NCBI GenBank assembly: GCA_903857685.1
Contig: CAIOFO010000148.1
Coordinates: 1-64,000 of the forward strand
Origin: an uncultured Alphaproteobacteria bacterium
GTDB taxonomy: Bacteria > Pseudomonadota > Alphaproteobacteria > Micropepsales > Micropepsaceae
DNA: 64,000 nt
Reading direction: 5' to 3'
This document shows, one piece after another, positions 18,565 through 28,559 of this stretch. Position 1 is the stretch's first letter, and every line of letters starts with the position of its first letter. The notes beneath the pieces were generated by a model. The model was not told where the DNA came from. It worked only from the letters and a program-made list of their open reading frames with translations, and searched no databases. The position numbers were made by a program, and so were the translations under genes.

Positions 18565-19098
18565 ATGGCAAAAGCGCAGTTCCACAAGAACCAGCGGGTT
18601 TACGTCAAGCCGGTCGGCACCTGGGCGCTGATCGAGCATGTCGTGCCGCATTGGGCCAAGGGCATCGATGAGCCGATCCGGGTGCATTACGATGTCGGGC
18701 TGGGCCGCGAATTCGCCGCCGAGGAACTGCTCAACGAAGAGCCCATGGGCGAGAACGGCCAGAATGGCGATGGCGAGCATTGGCGCGTGGTGCGGGCCCG
18801 CAACAAGTGGCAGCCGGCAGAGGATTGCGCCCGCCATCCGGTGCCGGGCACCTATCCCGTGGTCATCACCGGCGAAACCGAATGGGGCGGCTGGCGCGTG
18901 CCGGGCGCGGAATATGACCTGGATCCCGGCAAGGTCGAAATGCAGGCGCGGCTGATCGCCAGTGCGCCGCAACTGGCCGCCTTTGCCGGCGGCCTGGTGG
19001 AATGGGCGCGCAAGTCCGGCGAGGACATGCCCAATGCGCTGGTGGAACTGGCGCACGACGCGCAGGACATCCTGGCGCATGTAAAAGGCCAGGGGTGA
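18565..19098 (+). CDS. conserved hypothetical protein
   Basis: 177 aa ORF with good codon pattern; family not named. Confidence 0.7.
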   Translation: MAKAQFHKNQRVYVKPVGTWALIEHVVPHWAKGIDEPIRVHYDVGLGREFAAEELLNEEPMGENGQNGDGEHWRVVRARNKWQPAEDCARHPVPGTYPVVITGETEWGGWRVPGAEYDLDPGKVEMQARLIASAPQLAAFAGGLVEWARKSGEDMPNALVELAHDAQDILAHVKGQG

Positions 19099-19109
19099 GC
19101 CAGGAAGAT

Positions 19110-19227
19110 CCGAAGGTCCGGTGGACCTTCGGCCCTGGCGCCATGGGGGCCAGCTTTTCTAAGCTCGCTATCGCTCGCCAAGAAAAGCTAGGCCAACGCC
19201 GCAATGCCGCGCGCCCAAGCGCGGCAT
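19110..19227. repeat. cluster of three intergenic inverted repeats
   Basis: CCGAAGGTCC-GGT-GGACCTTCGG (19110-19132), AGCTTTTCT...AGAAAAGCT (19152-19189), ATGCCGCGC-gcccaa-GCGCGGCAT (19204-19227). Confidence 0.7.
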
Positions 19228-19305
19228 GAGGCCGGGATAGCCTTTCGTCGGGCTGACAAACGCCCGCCACTTCGGCTAGGTTCGCGGCCCCTATTCGAGG
19301 CCGAT

Positions 19306-21939
19306 ATGCGTACCGAAGAACCGCGCGCCATTCATCTGGCGGACTACAAAGCGCCCGACTTCCACATCCGGACCGTCAAGCTCGATTTCGCCCTCGATCC
19401 GCAGGCGACGCGCGTTTCGGCGCGGCTCGAAATCGACCGGCGCAATGCGGGCGCGCCGCTGGTGCTGGCGGGCGAAGAACTGAAATTGATTTCCATCGCC
19501 CTGGATGGCCGCGCGCTCGCGCCTGCCGATTACCGGCTGGATGAGAAGAGCCTCACGATCCCGAATGTGCCCGACCGCTTCGTGCTGGAGACGGTTGCCG
19601 AGATTGCCCCCGCCGCCAACACCGCGCTGGAAGGGCTCTATCAATCGGCCGGCATGTTCTGCACCCAGTGCGAGCCGGAAGGCTTTCGCCACATCACCTG
19701 GTTTCTCGACCGCCCCGACAATCTCTCCGTCTTCACGGTGCGGCTCGAAGCCGACAAGACGCAATATCCGGTGCTGCTGTCCAACGGCAACAGGCTGGAT
19801 GGCGGCTCGCTTGAGGGCGGCCGCCATTTTGCCCTGTGGCACGACCCCTTTCCCAAGCCGTCCTACCTGTTCGCGCTGGTGGCGGGCGATCTTGGCTGCA
19901 TCCAGGACCGCTTTGTCACCCTATCGGGCCGCAGCATCGAACTGGCCATCTATGTTGAGCATGGCAATGAATCGCGCGCCACTTACGCCATGGGCGCCCT
20001 CAAGCGGGCGATGAAATGGGATGAAGAGGCCTATGGCCGGGAGTATGATCTCGACATCTTCATGATCGTGGCGGTCAGCGCCTTCAATATGGGGGCGATG
20101 GAAAACAAGGGCCTCAATATCTTCAACGACAAGGTGCTGCTGGCCTCGCCGCAATCCGCCACCGATGACGATTATGCCCGCATCGAAAGCGTGGTGGCGC
20201 ATGAATATTTCCACAACTGGACCGGCGACCGCATCACCTGCCGCGACTGGTTCCAGCTGTCGCTGAAGGAAGGCCTCACCGTCTTCCGCGACCAGAGTTT
20301 TTCCGGCGACATGCGCAGCCATGGCGTGCAGCGCATCCAGGATGTCCGGGCGCTCAGGGCGCGGCAATTCCAGGAAGATGCCGGGCCCCTCGCCCATGCC
20401 GTGCAGCCGCAAAGCTATATCGAGATCAACAATTTCTATACCGCCACCATCTACGACAAAGGCGCCGAAGTGATCGGCATGCTGAAAACGCTGGTGGGCG
20501 CCGAAGGCTATCGCAAGGCCGCCGATCTGTATTTCATGCGTCATGACGGACAGGCCGCCACAGTGGAAGACTGGGTCAGATGTTTCGAGGACGCCTGCGG
20601 CCGCGACCTCAGCCAGTTCCGCCTTTGGTACCGCCAGGCCGGCACGCCAGTGATCGAGGCCAAGGGCAAATACGACGCCGCGGCGCGCTCTTACACGCTG
20701 GACCTGAGCCAGAGCCTGGCGGCGACGCCCGGTCAGAGCGACAAGAAGCCCATGCATGTGCCGGTGCGGATCGGCCTGGTGGGCAAGAGCGGCGCGCATT
20801 TGCCCCTCACCCTGGACGGCGATAACGCCACCGGTCCGGAAACACGGGTGCTGGAATTGACCGAAGGCTTCCAGCGTTTCACTTTTGTGGATGTGGGCGA
20901 GGAACCGCTGCTGTCGCTTGGTCGCGATTTTTCCGCGCCGGCGATTTTCCTCACAACGCATACAAGCCATGACCGCGCCACCTTGATGGGCAAGGACAGA
21001 GATGGTTTCAACCGCTGGGAGGCCGGCCAGATCCTGGCCGCCGAGATCATGCTTGAGCTGGCGGACCCCGCCGGCGCGAGCCAGGCGCGGGCCGATGCCG
21101 GCACGTCTTACATCGCCGCCATCGGCGATGTGCTGGGCGGGGCCGAACAGGACCCCGCCTTTGCCGCCCAGATGCTGATGCCGCCGACCGAAAGCGAGCT
21201 GGCGGCGCGGCGCGTGCCGGTGGACCCCGATGCCATCCATGCCGCCCGTATCGGCTTGGTGCGCGCCATCGCCAGCGCCCACCGTCCACGCTTGGCGCAG
21301 CTGTACGAACAGATGCGCGATGCCGGGGATTTTCGCGCGGACGCCAAGGCTGCCGGACGGCGCGCCCTGCGCAATGCAGCGCTGCGCTATCTCACCGCCG
21401 CCGATGACGAAGCGGCGGCCGGCCTGGCCGAAGCGCATTACCGCAGCGCCACCAACATGACCGACATGATCGCCGGCCTTGCGGCGCTGACGCGGATGCA
21501 GAGTCCGCTCAAGGGCAGCGCCTTCGGCCATTTCCATGACCGCTTCAAGAACGATCCGCTGGTGCTGGACAAGTGGATGAGCCTGCAGGCCGGATCTCCG
21601 CTGCCGGAAACGGCGGAAGCGGTGCGCGACCTGATGGGCGATCCCGCCTTCGACATCAAGAATCCCAACCGGGTGCGGGCGCTGGTCGGCGCCTTCGCCG
21701 CCAACCATCTGCGCTTCCATGACCGCTCCGGCACGGGATACCGCCTGGTGGGCGAGGTGATCCGCACGCTCGATCCCATGAACCCGCAGGTCGCGGCGCG
21801 GCTGACGGGAAGTTTCGAAAGCTGGCGCCGCTATGACGAGGCGCGGCAAGGCCTGATGCGGGCGGAACTGGCGGCCATCCTGGCGCAGAAGCCCCTGTCG
21901 CCGAACCTTTTTGAGGTCGCCAGCAAGATTCTCAATTGA
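19306..21939 (+). CDS. pepN: aminopeptidase N
   Basis: FNMGAMENKGLNIFN, HEYFHNWTGDRITCRDWFQLSLKEGLTVFRD (M1 HExxH). Confidence 0.95.
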   Translation: MRTEEPRAIHLADYKAPDFHIRTVKLDFALDPQATRVSARLEIDRRNAGAPLVLAGEELKLISIALDGRALAPADYRLDEKSLTIPNVPDRFVLETVAEIAPAANTALEGLYQSAGMFCTQCEPEGFRHITWFLDRPDNLSVFTVRLEADKTQYPVLLSNGNRLDGGSLEGGRHFALWHDPFPKPSYLFALVAGDLGCIQDRFVTLSGRSIELAIYVEHGNESRATYAMGALKRAMKWDEEAYGREYDLDIFMIVAVSAFNMGAMENKGLNIFNDKVLLASPQSATDDDYARIESVVAHEYFHNWTGDRITCRDWFQLSLKEGLTVFRDQSFSGDMRSHGVQRIQDVRALRARQFQEDAGPLAHAVQPQSYIEINNFYTATIYDKGAEVIGMLKTLVGAEGYRKAADLYFMRHDGQAATVEDWVRCFEDACGRDLSQFRLWYRQAGTPVIEAKGKYDAAARSYTLDLSQSLAATPGQSDKKPMHVPVRIGLVGKSGAHLPLTLDGDNATGPETRVLELTEGFQRFTFVDVGEEPLLSLGRDFSAPAIFLTTHTSHDRATLMGKDRDGFNRWEAGQILAAEIMLELADPAGASQARADAGTSYIAAIGDVLGGAEQDPAFAAQMLMPPTESELAARRVPVDPDAIHAARIGLVRAIASAHRPRLAQLYEQMRDAGDFRADAKAAGRRALRNAALRYLTAADDEAAAGLAEAHYRSATNMTDMIAGLAALTRMQSPLKGSAFGHFHDRFKNDPLVLDKWMSLQAGSPLPETAEAVRDLMGDPAFDIKNPNRVRALVGAFAANHLRFHDRSGTGYRLVGEVIRTLDPMNPQVAARLTGSFESWRRYDEARQGLMRAELAAILAQKPLSPNLFEVASKILN

Positions 21940-22028
21940 GTCGCCCCCTTTAATATTTCGTTTCCCGCGTTACGCGCGACTCGCGAACGGCGATAATCCC
22001 CAAACGAATCAGTCTGGGGGCCTTGCGC

Positions 22029-23561
22029 ATGGCGTCAGGTGTGTTCTCCCCGCCTATGAATCTGGCGGTCGCCGGAACGGCGCGCTGGATGACGCGCCAT
22101 CTGCGCCTGACCGTACCCATTCTCATCGTCCTGATCTGCGGCAGCTTCGCCGCTGCCGCACTGCTGCAGATCCGGCAAAGCCGCGCCCAGACGGTCGCCG
22201 AGGCGGCGCTTTTTGAAAGCCGCCGTGCCGCCGATCTGGCTGCCGTCAGCGGCGCGGCGCTGGACCGTTTCGCAGAGGCGGGCGAACTCTATGCCGGCGA
22301 CCCGGCCGCGCCGCTGACCCTGCCCGGCCTGATCAATATCGCCGTGTACGATTCCAGCGGCGCGAATACCGCCACCCTCCACCCCGACAGCGCCATGCCC
22401 TTGCCGCCGCAGCGCCTGGCGAGGCGCGCAGTGTTCCGCTTCGGGCCCGAGGCAACGCTGGCAATCCGCAGCGGCACGAAAATGATCCTGGTGCTGTTCG
22501 ATCCGGCCAGCCTGGCGCCGCAATCGCTTCGCGCCCGCGCGGTAATCGGCGGAGGCAGCGCGATCCTGGATGATGCGCCGCCGGGCGCGGAACTGGCCCG
22601 GGCCGCCGTGCCGGGCTGGCCGCTCACCGCCGGCACGCAGATTGATTCAAAACCCGCGCTGGATGCCTGGGCAGGCGCGCTACCGCTTTATCTTTTCATT
22701 GTGCTGGGTCCGGCCATCGTGGGTGGCTGGCTGGCGGCGCTGTTCGTGGGCAATTTCGAGGGCAAGCAAAAAGCGGCAAAAGCCATCCGCAGTCTCAAGG
22801 CGACGCGCCCGGCAGAAGCCAAATTGCTGGTGCGCCTGGCTGAAGCCGAACGGGCGGCCGTGGAGGGGCTTCGGGCCAAATCCGAATTCATCGCGCATAT
22901 GAGTCACGAATTACGCACGCCGCTGAATGCAGTGATCGGATTTTCCGAAGTGATCGAAAAGGGCCTTTATGGCCCCACCGGCCATCCCAAATATGCCGAA
23001 TATGCCCGCGACATCGCCGAAGCGGGCCGGGGACTGCATGACCGGATCAGCGACATACTGGAATTCGCCAATATCGAGGCCGGCCATTATCCCATCGCCC
23101 TGGCGGCGGTGGAATTGTCCGAGCTGGCCGCCCTCCTGACCAGCGAGCATCAGGGCCGCGCATTTTCCCGCCGCATCATACTTCAGACCGGCTTCGCCGA
23201 GCCGGGCCTGGTCCGGGCCGATGCCCTGGCGCTGCGCCGGGCGCTATCGCATCTGATGGACAACGCCATCACTTACACGGGCGCAGGCGGTCGGGTGCTG
23301 GTCGAGGTGCGGGCCGAAGACGGCTGCGGACTGGTGCGGATTACCGACGGCGGCGGCGGCTTTTCCGGCGCCGAGCGCCGCACGGCCGGGCGCGCCTTTC
23401 AGCGCTTCGACCGGCCCGGCTGCGTCACCGGGGCGGGACTGGGACTGGCCATCGCCTCGGAGCTGACCAGGCGGATGGGCGGGGCGTTGCGTTATCGGAC
23501 GGCGGAAGGCCGCGGCACGACGATGGAACTGCGTCTGCCGGGCCAATTAAGGGAAAATTAA
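22029..23561 (+). CDS. membrane sensor histidine kinase
   Basis: Two TM segments, EFIAHMSHELRTPLNAVIGFSEVIEKG H-box, HLMDNAITYTGAGG N-box, GAGLGLAIASELTRRMGG G-box. Confidence 0.92.
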   Translation: MASGVFSPPMNLAVAGTARWMTRHLRLTVPILIVLICGSFAAAALLQIRQSRAQTVAEAALFESRRAADLAAVSGAALDRFAEAGELYAGDPAAPLTLPGLINIAVYDSSGANTATLHPDSAMPLPPQRLARRAVFRFGPEATLAIRSGTKMILVLFDPASLAPQSLRARAVIGGGSAILDDAPPGAELARAAVPGWPLTAGTQIDSKPALDAWAGALPLYLFIVLGPAIVGGWLAALFVGNFEGKQKAAKAIRSLKATRPAEAKLLVRLAEAERAAVEGLRAKSEFIAHMSHELRTPLNAVIGFSEVIEKGLYGPTGHPKYAEYARDIAEAGRGLHDRISDILEFANIEAGHYPIALAAVELSELAALLTSEHQGRAFSRRIILQTGFAEPGLVRADALALRRALSHLMDNAITYTGAGGRVLVEVRAEDGCGLVRITDGGGGFSGAERRTAGRAFQRFDRPGCVTGAGLGLAIASELTRRMGGALRYRTAEGRGTTMELRLPGQLREN

Positions 23562-23616
23562 CCGTGGTTAACGAGGCTCAGTCCTGCTGCTTCGCGCGCG
23601 CAAGGGGAAGACCGTC

Positions 23617-25152
23617 GTGACCAGGAAAATGTCCATTTTCGCGGCTCTTGCCGCGGCGTTCACCGGCGTCCTGCTGGGCCCGGCCGCGGCGCAGGGACCG
23701 GCCGGATTCGAGGTCACCGCCCATGACGCCAATGTGCTGGAAATCCGCTTTCACAATATGCCGCTCAAGGCGGTGCATGCCGATGCCGCCCAGAACGCGC
23801 TGGCGCTCGACTTCGTCAATGGCGTGGACGGTTCGGCCTTTGATCGCATCGCCGCCGCCATGCCCGACTGGGTTTCGATGGCCTATGCCAATTACGACAG
23901 CGGCGTGATCCGCGCTTCGCGTCCGGTGACATTCCTCACGCGCAATGAATCGGACGGATTCTCGCTGCGCCTGGTGGCGCGCGCCGGTCCCCCGGCGATG
24001 GTGCCGGCGCCACCTGGACCGGTGGCGCTGCGCGGCCCGGTGGATGGCGGCCCGCCGCCGATGCAGCAGCCCATGTATGCGGGGCCGCAGGCGCCGCCGC
24101 CCGATGGTTTCGCCCGCTACAATGCCTATGGCGCGATACGCAGTTACGACCAGCTGGAACTGGCGGTGAACCGCAGCGATCCCTATTGGCAAATGGCCTA
24201 TGGCCGCGCCGCCATCCAGAGCAATTCCGAAATCGGGCTGGGGACGGAATATCATTACTACCATTCCGGCGACACGGTGATCGCCAGCCATGCCCATATG
24301 AAGATCATGCTGGCGGACGGCGTCTCCATCATCGGCAGCGTGGACGACACCGACGCGGCGGCCGACAAGGTGCGCAAACCGGACGGCACTTTCGCCACCA
24401 ACAGCCATACCAATCTGCTGGATGGTTCGCTTGGCTTCGGCCTGGACCTGGGCCCGGATACCGCTGCCGCGCTGGTGGCGCTGGAGGGCAACAATATCAC
24501 CGGCGTGAAATTCACCGGCTATCGGGGCGATCCCGACAGTTTCTGGCAATTGGCGCTTATCTACCACCAGCCCGACATGGACACGCCGGAAAGTATCGCC
24601 GGCCGCGCCTTCAAGGATGAACTGGTGCTGGGCACCGGCCAGCATCTGGGTTACGGCATCTGGGCCAGCCTGGCCGCGCATGGCGACAATTACGGCGTGC
24701 ATGGCAATGCCAGCGTGGCGAAAACCGCAGGCTGGGCCGGCAGCCTGCGCTGGTCGACCGACCTGGGACCGGTGCTGGCGGGCATCGCCTATGACGGCCA
24801 TGGCGAATATCTGGCGGACAATGTCAGCTTCACCGGCACGGCGCCGACACCCTATATCCCCTTGTCGCTGCGCAATAGAGAAACCCATGCCGTCACCGGC
24901 TCGCTGTCCTCGCTGCTGTGGGGCGATACGCTGTGGCTTGATCTTTATGGCGGCTATATCAATGACCGCTACGCCAGCGATGGCGGAATTTACGGCGCCG
25001 CGATCCGCTACCGTCCGGCGCCCGGCGTGGACCTGGCGCTGGGCGCGCGCCATTCCAATGTTTCGCTGCTGCAGGGCGAGACGGGGGCAGAGACCAGCGC
25101 CGGCCTCACCTTCACCCTGGGCTTTGACGGCCCGTCATTCGGATCCTTCTGA
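23617..25152 (+). CDS. secreted/outer-membrane beta-barrel-like protein of unknown function
   Basis: Signal peptide, N-terminal AMIN-like segment, Pro-rich linker (PAPPGPVALRGPVDGGPPPMQQPMYAGPQAPPPDGF), C-terminal alternating amphipathic strands ending in F. Confidence 0.65.
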   Translation: MTRKMSIFAALAAAFTGVLLGPAAAQGPAGFEVTAHDANVLEIRFHNMPLKAVHADAAQNALALDFVNGVDGSAFDRIAAAMPDWVSMAYANYDSGVIRASRPVTFLTRNESDGFSLRLVARAGPPAMVPAPPGPVALRGPVDGGPPPMQQPMYAGPQAPPPDGFARYNAYGAIRSYDQLELAVNRSDPYWQMAYGRAAIQSNSEIGLGTEYHYYHSGDTVIASHAHMKIMLADGVSIIGSVDDTDAAADKVRKPDGTFATNSHTNLLDGSLGFGLDLGPDTAAALVALEGNNITGVKFTGYRGDPDSFWQLALIYHQPDMDTPESIAGRAFKDELVLGTGQHLGYGIWASLAAHGDNYGVHGNASVAKTAGWAGSLRWSTDLGPVLAGIAYDGHGEYLADNVSFTGTAPTPYIPLSLRNRETHAVTGSLSSLLWGDTLWLDLYGGYINDRYASDGGIYGAAIRYRPAPGVDLALGARHSNVSLLQGETGAETSAGLTFTLGFDGPSFGSF

Positions 25153-26463
25153 GTTCAGCGCCGGATCCTTGAGAGCGAGTGCTGCGGCGATGCGCGCCGC
25201 CCGTCCGGACAGGCAGGCCAGCGGCTCGGCGTCTGCGCCGCACAGATAGAGCCCCGCGAACCTTGTTTTCACCCGCACGGCCGAAGGCGCCAGCAGATGC
25301 GCCAGCGTCGCGCGCGCGCCCGTGGTGGAAGGCATGAAGCGCACGCCGCTCACCAGCGCCGCTGCCCCCGGCACCTGGCGCGAAAGGGCCTGAACCGCGC
25401 GCGCCGCCAGCTGGGCGTGATCATCCTTGCCGAGCATGGCGGGCACCGGACGCAGTGTCACCGTGATCTTGTCGGGCGCGGCGGCGGCAAGCTCCATCGG
25501 CAATTCGGCGGCCAGCCGTCCGCTCCGCGCCGCTTCATGGGCGTCGGCATAAATTCCCGGGCGTTCGGCCAGCACCAGGCGCACCGGCGGGAAGGCGATT
25601 TTCTCGCGCAGCGAGATCAGTAGCCGGACCTCGCCGACCCTGTTCTGTAGCGGCGGCGCGCCGGTCAGCGCCATGGTGGCGCCGCCGGACAGGCTGGACA
25701 GGACCAGCGGCGCTTCGATCACTTCGCCCGTGGCCAGCCTGACGCCGGTCACCACGCCTGCCTTTGTCGCGATGCCTGTCACACTGGCGCAGCAGCGGAA
25801 ATCGGCGGTGGCGGCGGCCTTGATCAACGACCAGACCAGTGTGCCGGGCACGGGCATGGCGGCGGCGCCTTCAAGCCCCGCCATCTCCTGGGCGGCACGC
25901 CAGACCAGCGCCAGCGCCGAGCCTGGCTCGGAAACATGAAAGCCGCCGGCGCTGGCGTCGAACAGCAACGCCGCGATCAGTGCTTCGGACTGGAAATGCG
26001 CAGCCAGGAAGGCATCGGCACCGGTCAGGCTGAGGCGCGCGAAATAATCCCTGGCGGCTTGCCGCTCCAGAACCCAGTCGGCGGCGCCTTCCTCCAGCGC
26101 ACTCCACCACCAGCGCCTGAGCTGGCGGGCCAGCGCATGCACCTCGCGGCGAAAGGGCGTCCAGGCCTTTGCATCACTCTCACCAAGCGACCCGAGCGTT
26201 CGCGACGCGGCATAGCTGTCGCGGTCCAGCACAATCCCCGGAAGCGCCAGGGGCAGATCGCGGTTGACAAAGCGCAGACCCCGCACCGACAGCCGGAGCT
26301 GGGACAGCAGCACGGGATCCAGCGCATAGACCGGACCGATGGGTTCGGGCGGCGCCGCTTGCTGTTCCAGCACCAGCACGCGCTTGCCCGCGCCCGCGAG
26401 AATGGCGGCGGCGGCCAGCCCCGCCACACTCGCACCGATTACCAGGGCGTCGTGTTTGCGCAT
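25135..26463 (-). CDS. FAD-dependent oxidoreductase, phytoene desaturase-like (divergent)
   Basis: DALVIGASVAGLAAAAILAGAGKRVLVLEQ dinucleotide fold; C-terminal GLYLCGADAEPLACLSGRAARIAA. Confidence 0.75.
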   Translation of the reverse strand: MRKHDALVIGASVAGLAAAAILAGAGKRVLVLEQQAAPPEPIGPVYALDPVLLSQLRLSVRGLRFVNRDLPLALPGIVLDRDSYAASRTLGSLGESDAKAWTPFRREVHALARQLRRWWWSALEEGAADWVLERQAARDYFARLSLTGADAFLAAHFQSEALIAALLFDASAGGFHVSEPGSALALVWRAAQEMAGLEGAAAMPVPGTLVWSLIKAAATADFRCCASVTGIATKAGVVTGVRLATGEVIEAPLVLSSLSGGATMALTGAPPLQNRVGEVRLLISLREKIAFPPVRLVLAERPGIYADAHEAARSGRLAAELPMELAAAAPDKITVTLRPVPAMLGKDDHAQLAARAVQALSRQVPGAAALVSGVRFMPSTTGARATLAHLLAPSAVRVKTRFAGLYLCGADAEPLACLSGRAARIAAALALKDPALNSEGSE

Positions 26464-27788
26464 CAGCGGTCTGCCAGCAAAGATAGGGCTGCCGTGTAGC
26501 CTGCGGCCCCGGTGCCCAGTGGTGCCGCCGCCGTGGACGCGCCACCGAGATAAAAACCGGGCAGCATCGTGCGGGCGTCCGGCCGCAGACCCAGCATCTG
26601 GTCGGCAGCAAGCTGGCCGCCGTCCAGATCGCCCTCGCTGGCGCCCAACTGTGCCTCCATGTCGGGCGGAGCAATGACGCGGATGCCCGCCAGCGCCGCC
26701 AGCGTGCCGGGCAGGGCCGCCTCAATGCGGCGGAGCGCGGCGGCGGCGAGCTGCGCGCGTTTTTCCGGTGTCCAGGCGCCATCGAACAGGCGCGCGGGAA
26801 TCCCGGCCATCGTGACGGTCAGGACGGCGCCGCCCGCCGGCGCCAAGCTGGCATCGCGCGCGGAGACCGGATCTATCAACAGGGCGGGCTGGAGCGGCAC
26901 GGCGCCCCGGCGGAAGGCGGCGCGCGCGGCATCGTCGCCTGGCAGCAGGAACGGCGCGGAGCAGCCGGAGGGGCGCTTGAGGGCCAGGAGCAGGCGCGCA
27001 GCGCCGCCGCCCATGCGGAATTGGGCGGCGCTGGCGGTCATGGCGGGCGGCAGCGCAGCCCAGGGAAACAGCGCCAGGGCGCTGCGCTTCAAATCGAGGG
27101 TCGAAATCACGGCATCGGCCTCGACATGGCTGCCATCGGCCAACAGCACGCCAGATGCCCGGCTGCCGAAGCGTCCGCTCTTGACCACAATTTCGCTGGC
27201 CTCCAGCCCCAGCCGGAACGGCGCGCTGGCGGCGGCCGCGATAAAGGCTTCGCCCACGGCGCCCAGTCCGCCACGGCGCGGCTCGGCGCCAGCCAGCGCC
27301 AGCAGCGTCATGGCGCTGCCGGCCAGATCGGGATCGGTGGCGCGGCCCAGCAGCGCCCAGGCCTGCAAGTCCGGCCAATCGCTGAGCGCCCGCGCCGCAA
27401 GATCCTGTCCCGGCCATGCCGTACCCGGCAACACCGGCATGATCGCGCGGCGCAGGCGCGCCAGAGGCGTGCGGCGATGCGGCGTCCTGGCCTCGGCGAA
27501 GAGTCGCGCCAGCGCTCCATCGCGCCGCAGGCAGATGTCATGCGGCGGGCTTTCGATCTGGAGCGGTATGGCAAGCTCCAGCGTGGCCATGATCTCCACC
27601 GGAATCGCCGGCATGCGATCGGCGAACAGCGACGCGGCAAAACCGGGATGGAAATCGTCGGTGATCAGCCGCCCGCCGGGCCGCGCGGCGCGCTCGATCA
27701 CCAGCACACTCAGTCCGGCGCGCTGCAGCACCGCGGCGGCGGTTAGGCCGTTCGCGCCTGCGCCGATGATCGCCGCGTCGTATCGCAC
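26463..27788 (-). CDS. FAD-dependent oxidoreductase, phytoene dehydrogenase-like
   Basis: DAAIIGAGANGLTAAAVLQRAGLSVLVIERAARPGGRLITDDFHPGF; C-terminal GFYLGGASTAAAPLGTGAAGYTAA. Confidence 0.85.
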   Translation of the reverse strand: MRYDAAIIGAGANGLTAAAVLQRAGLSVLVIERAARPGGRLITDDFHPGFAASLFADRMPAIPVEIMATLELAIPLQIESPPHDICLRRDGALARLFAEARTPHRRTPLARLRRAIMPVLPGTAWPGQDLAARALSDWPDLQAWALLGRATDPDLAGSAMTLLALAGAEPRRGGLGAVGEAFIAAAASAPFRLGLEASEIVVKSGRFGSRASGVLLADGSHVEADAVISTLDLKRSALALFPWAALPPAMTASAAQFRMGGGAARLLLALKRPSGCSAPFLLPGDDAARAAFRRGAVPLQPALLIDPVSARDASLAPAGGAVLTVTMAGIPARLFDGAWTPEKRAQLAAAALRRIEAALPGTLAALAGIRVIAPPDMEAQLGASEGDLDGGQLAADQMLGLRPDARTMLPGFYLGGASTAAAPLGTGAAGYTAALSLLADR

Positions 27789-27830
27789 ACCAGATCCTGA
27801 CTGCTATTAGGCAGCGCAGGATAAAGCATG

Positions 27831-27863
27831 AAAAAAGGGCGGGAACGCGATGTTTCCGCCCTT
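27831..27863 (-). terminator. rho-independent terminator of speD
   Basis: On minus strand AAGGGCGGAAACATCGCGTTCCCGCCCTTTTTT. Confidence 0.7.
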
Positions 27864-27887
27864 GGTTAAATTAACCGGTTCTGTTGA

Positions 27888-28364
27888 CTAAACGACGCCG
27901 CGCTTATGTTCGCCGACCACGATGCGGCCGGGATTGAAGGCGCGCTTGAACACGTCCAGCGCCTTGCGGGGCTGGGCATCGCCGCACATGAACACATCGA
28001 AGGCCGCATAGCCTTTTTCCGGCCAAGTGTGGACGGAGATGTGGCTTTCGGCCAGCACCGCCACGCCGGAAATGCCGCCGCCTTCCTCGAAGGTGTGCAG
28101 ATGAATGTGCAGGAGCGTGGCGCCCGCCGCATTCACCGCGTCGATCAGCGCCGTCTCGATGCGCTCACGATCGGCGAGGCCTTCGGCTTCCCAAAGGTCG
28201 ATGATCAGATGGCTGCCCGCATACGACAGGCCATTCTTGGTGATGAAGTGATCTTTTTGATCATCGTTCGAAGGGGGAACGATGACCGGAACGGGCCTCG
28301 CAGTCGCGCGGACGCGAGGCGCCCTTGCTTCTTTGTTCGCCGCTACCAGATTAAGTCGAGCCAT
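27888..28364 (-). CDS. speD: S-adenosylmethionine decarboxylase proenzyme
   Basis: GSHLIIDLWEAEGL...LLHIHLHTFEEGGGISGVAVLAESHISVHTWPEKGYAAFDVFMCGDAQP; Ser of ESHIS is the pyruvoyl precursor; ~45-aa N-terminal extension. Confidence 0.95.
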   Translation of the reverse strand: MARLNLVAANKEARAPRVRATARPVPVIVPPSNDDQKDHFITKNGLSYAGSHLIIDLWEAEGLADRERIETALIDAVNAAGATLLHIHLHTFEEGGGISGVAVLAESHISVHTWPEKGYAAFDVFMCGDAQPRKALDVFKRAFNPGRIVVGEHKRGVV

Positions 28365-28530
28365 TGAGCACCTACCCGTCTTGGAGTTGACACCTACGCC
28401 TTGGCCTTACGGACTTCCGGACGCGCCTAAAGAAGAAAGCGACGCTCGGGGTCACCCGGTCGCCGCTTTTTCCCGCTTTTTTTCTCGCGGGGTCGAACGG
28501 GACTTAAGGCTAACCGCCCTCCCATGCAAG

Positions 28531-28559
28531 AAAAAATTTCCCCCGGGGGCAATTTTTTT
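28531..28559. terminator. symmetric terminator-like palindrome between speD and speE
   Basis: AAAAAATTTCCCCC|GGGGGCAATTTTTTT; A/T tracts on both sides of GC stem, one mismatch. Confidence 0.6.

Noticed and set aside
19921-21849. 642-aa minus-strand ORF
   Set aside because: Antisense to pepN, whose M1 peptidase motifs are intact.
23578-25053. 491-aa minus-strand ORF
   Set aside because: Antisense to the barrel-like secreted protein; His/Arg/Gln/Ala-rich shadow frame.
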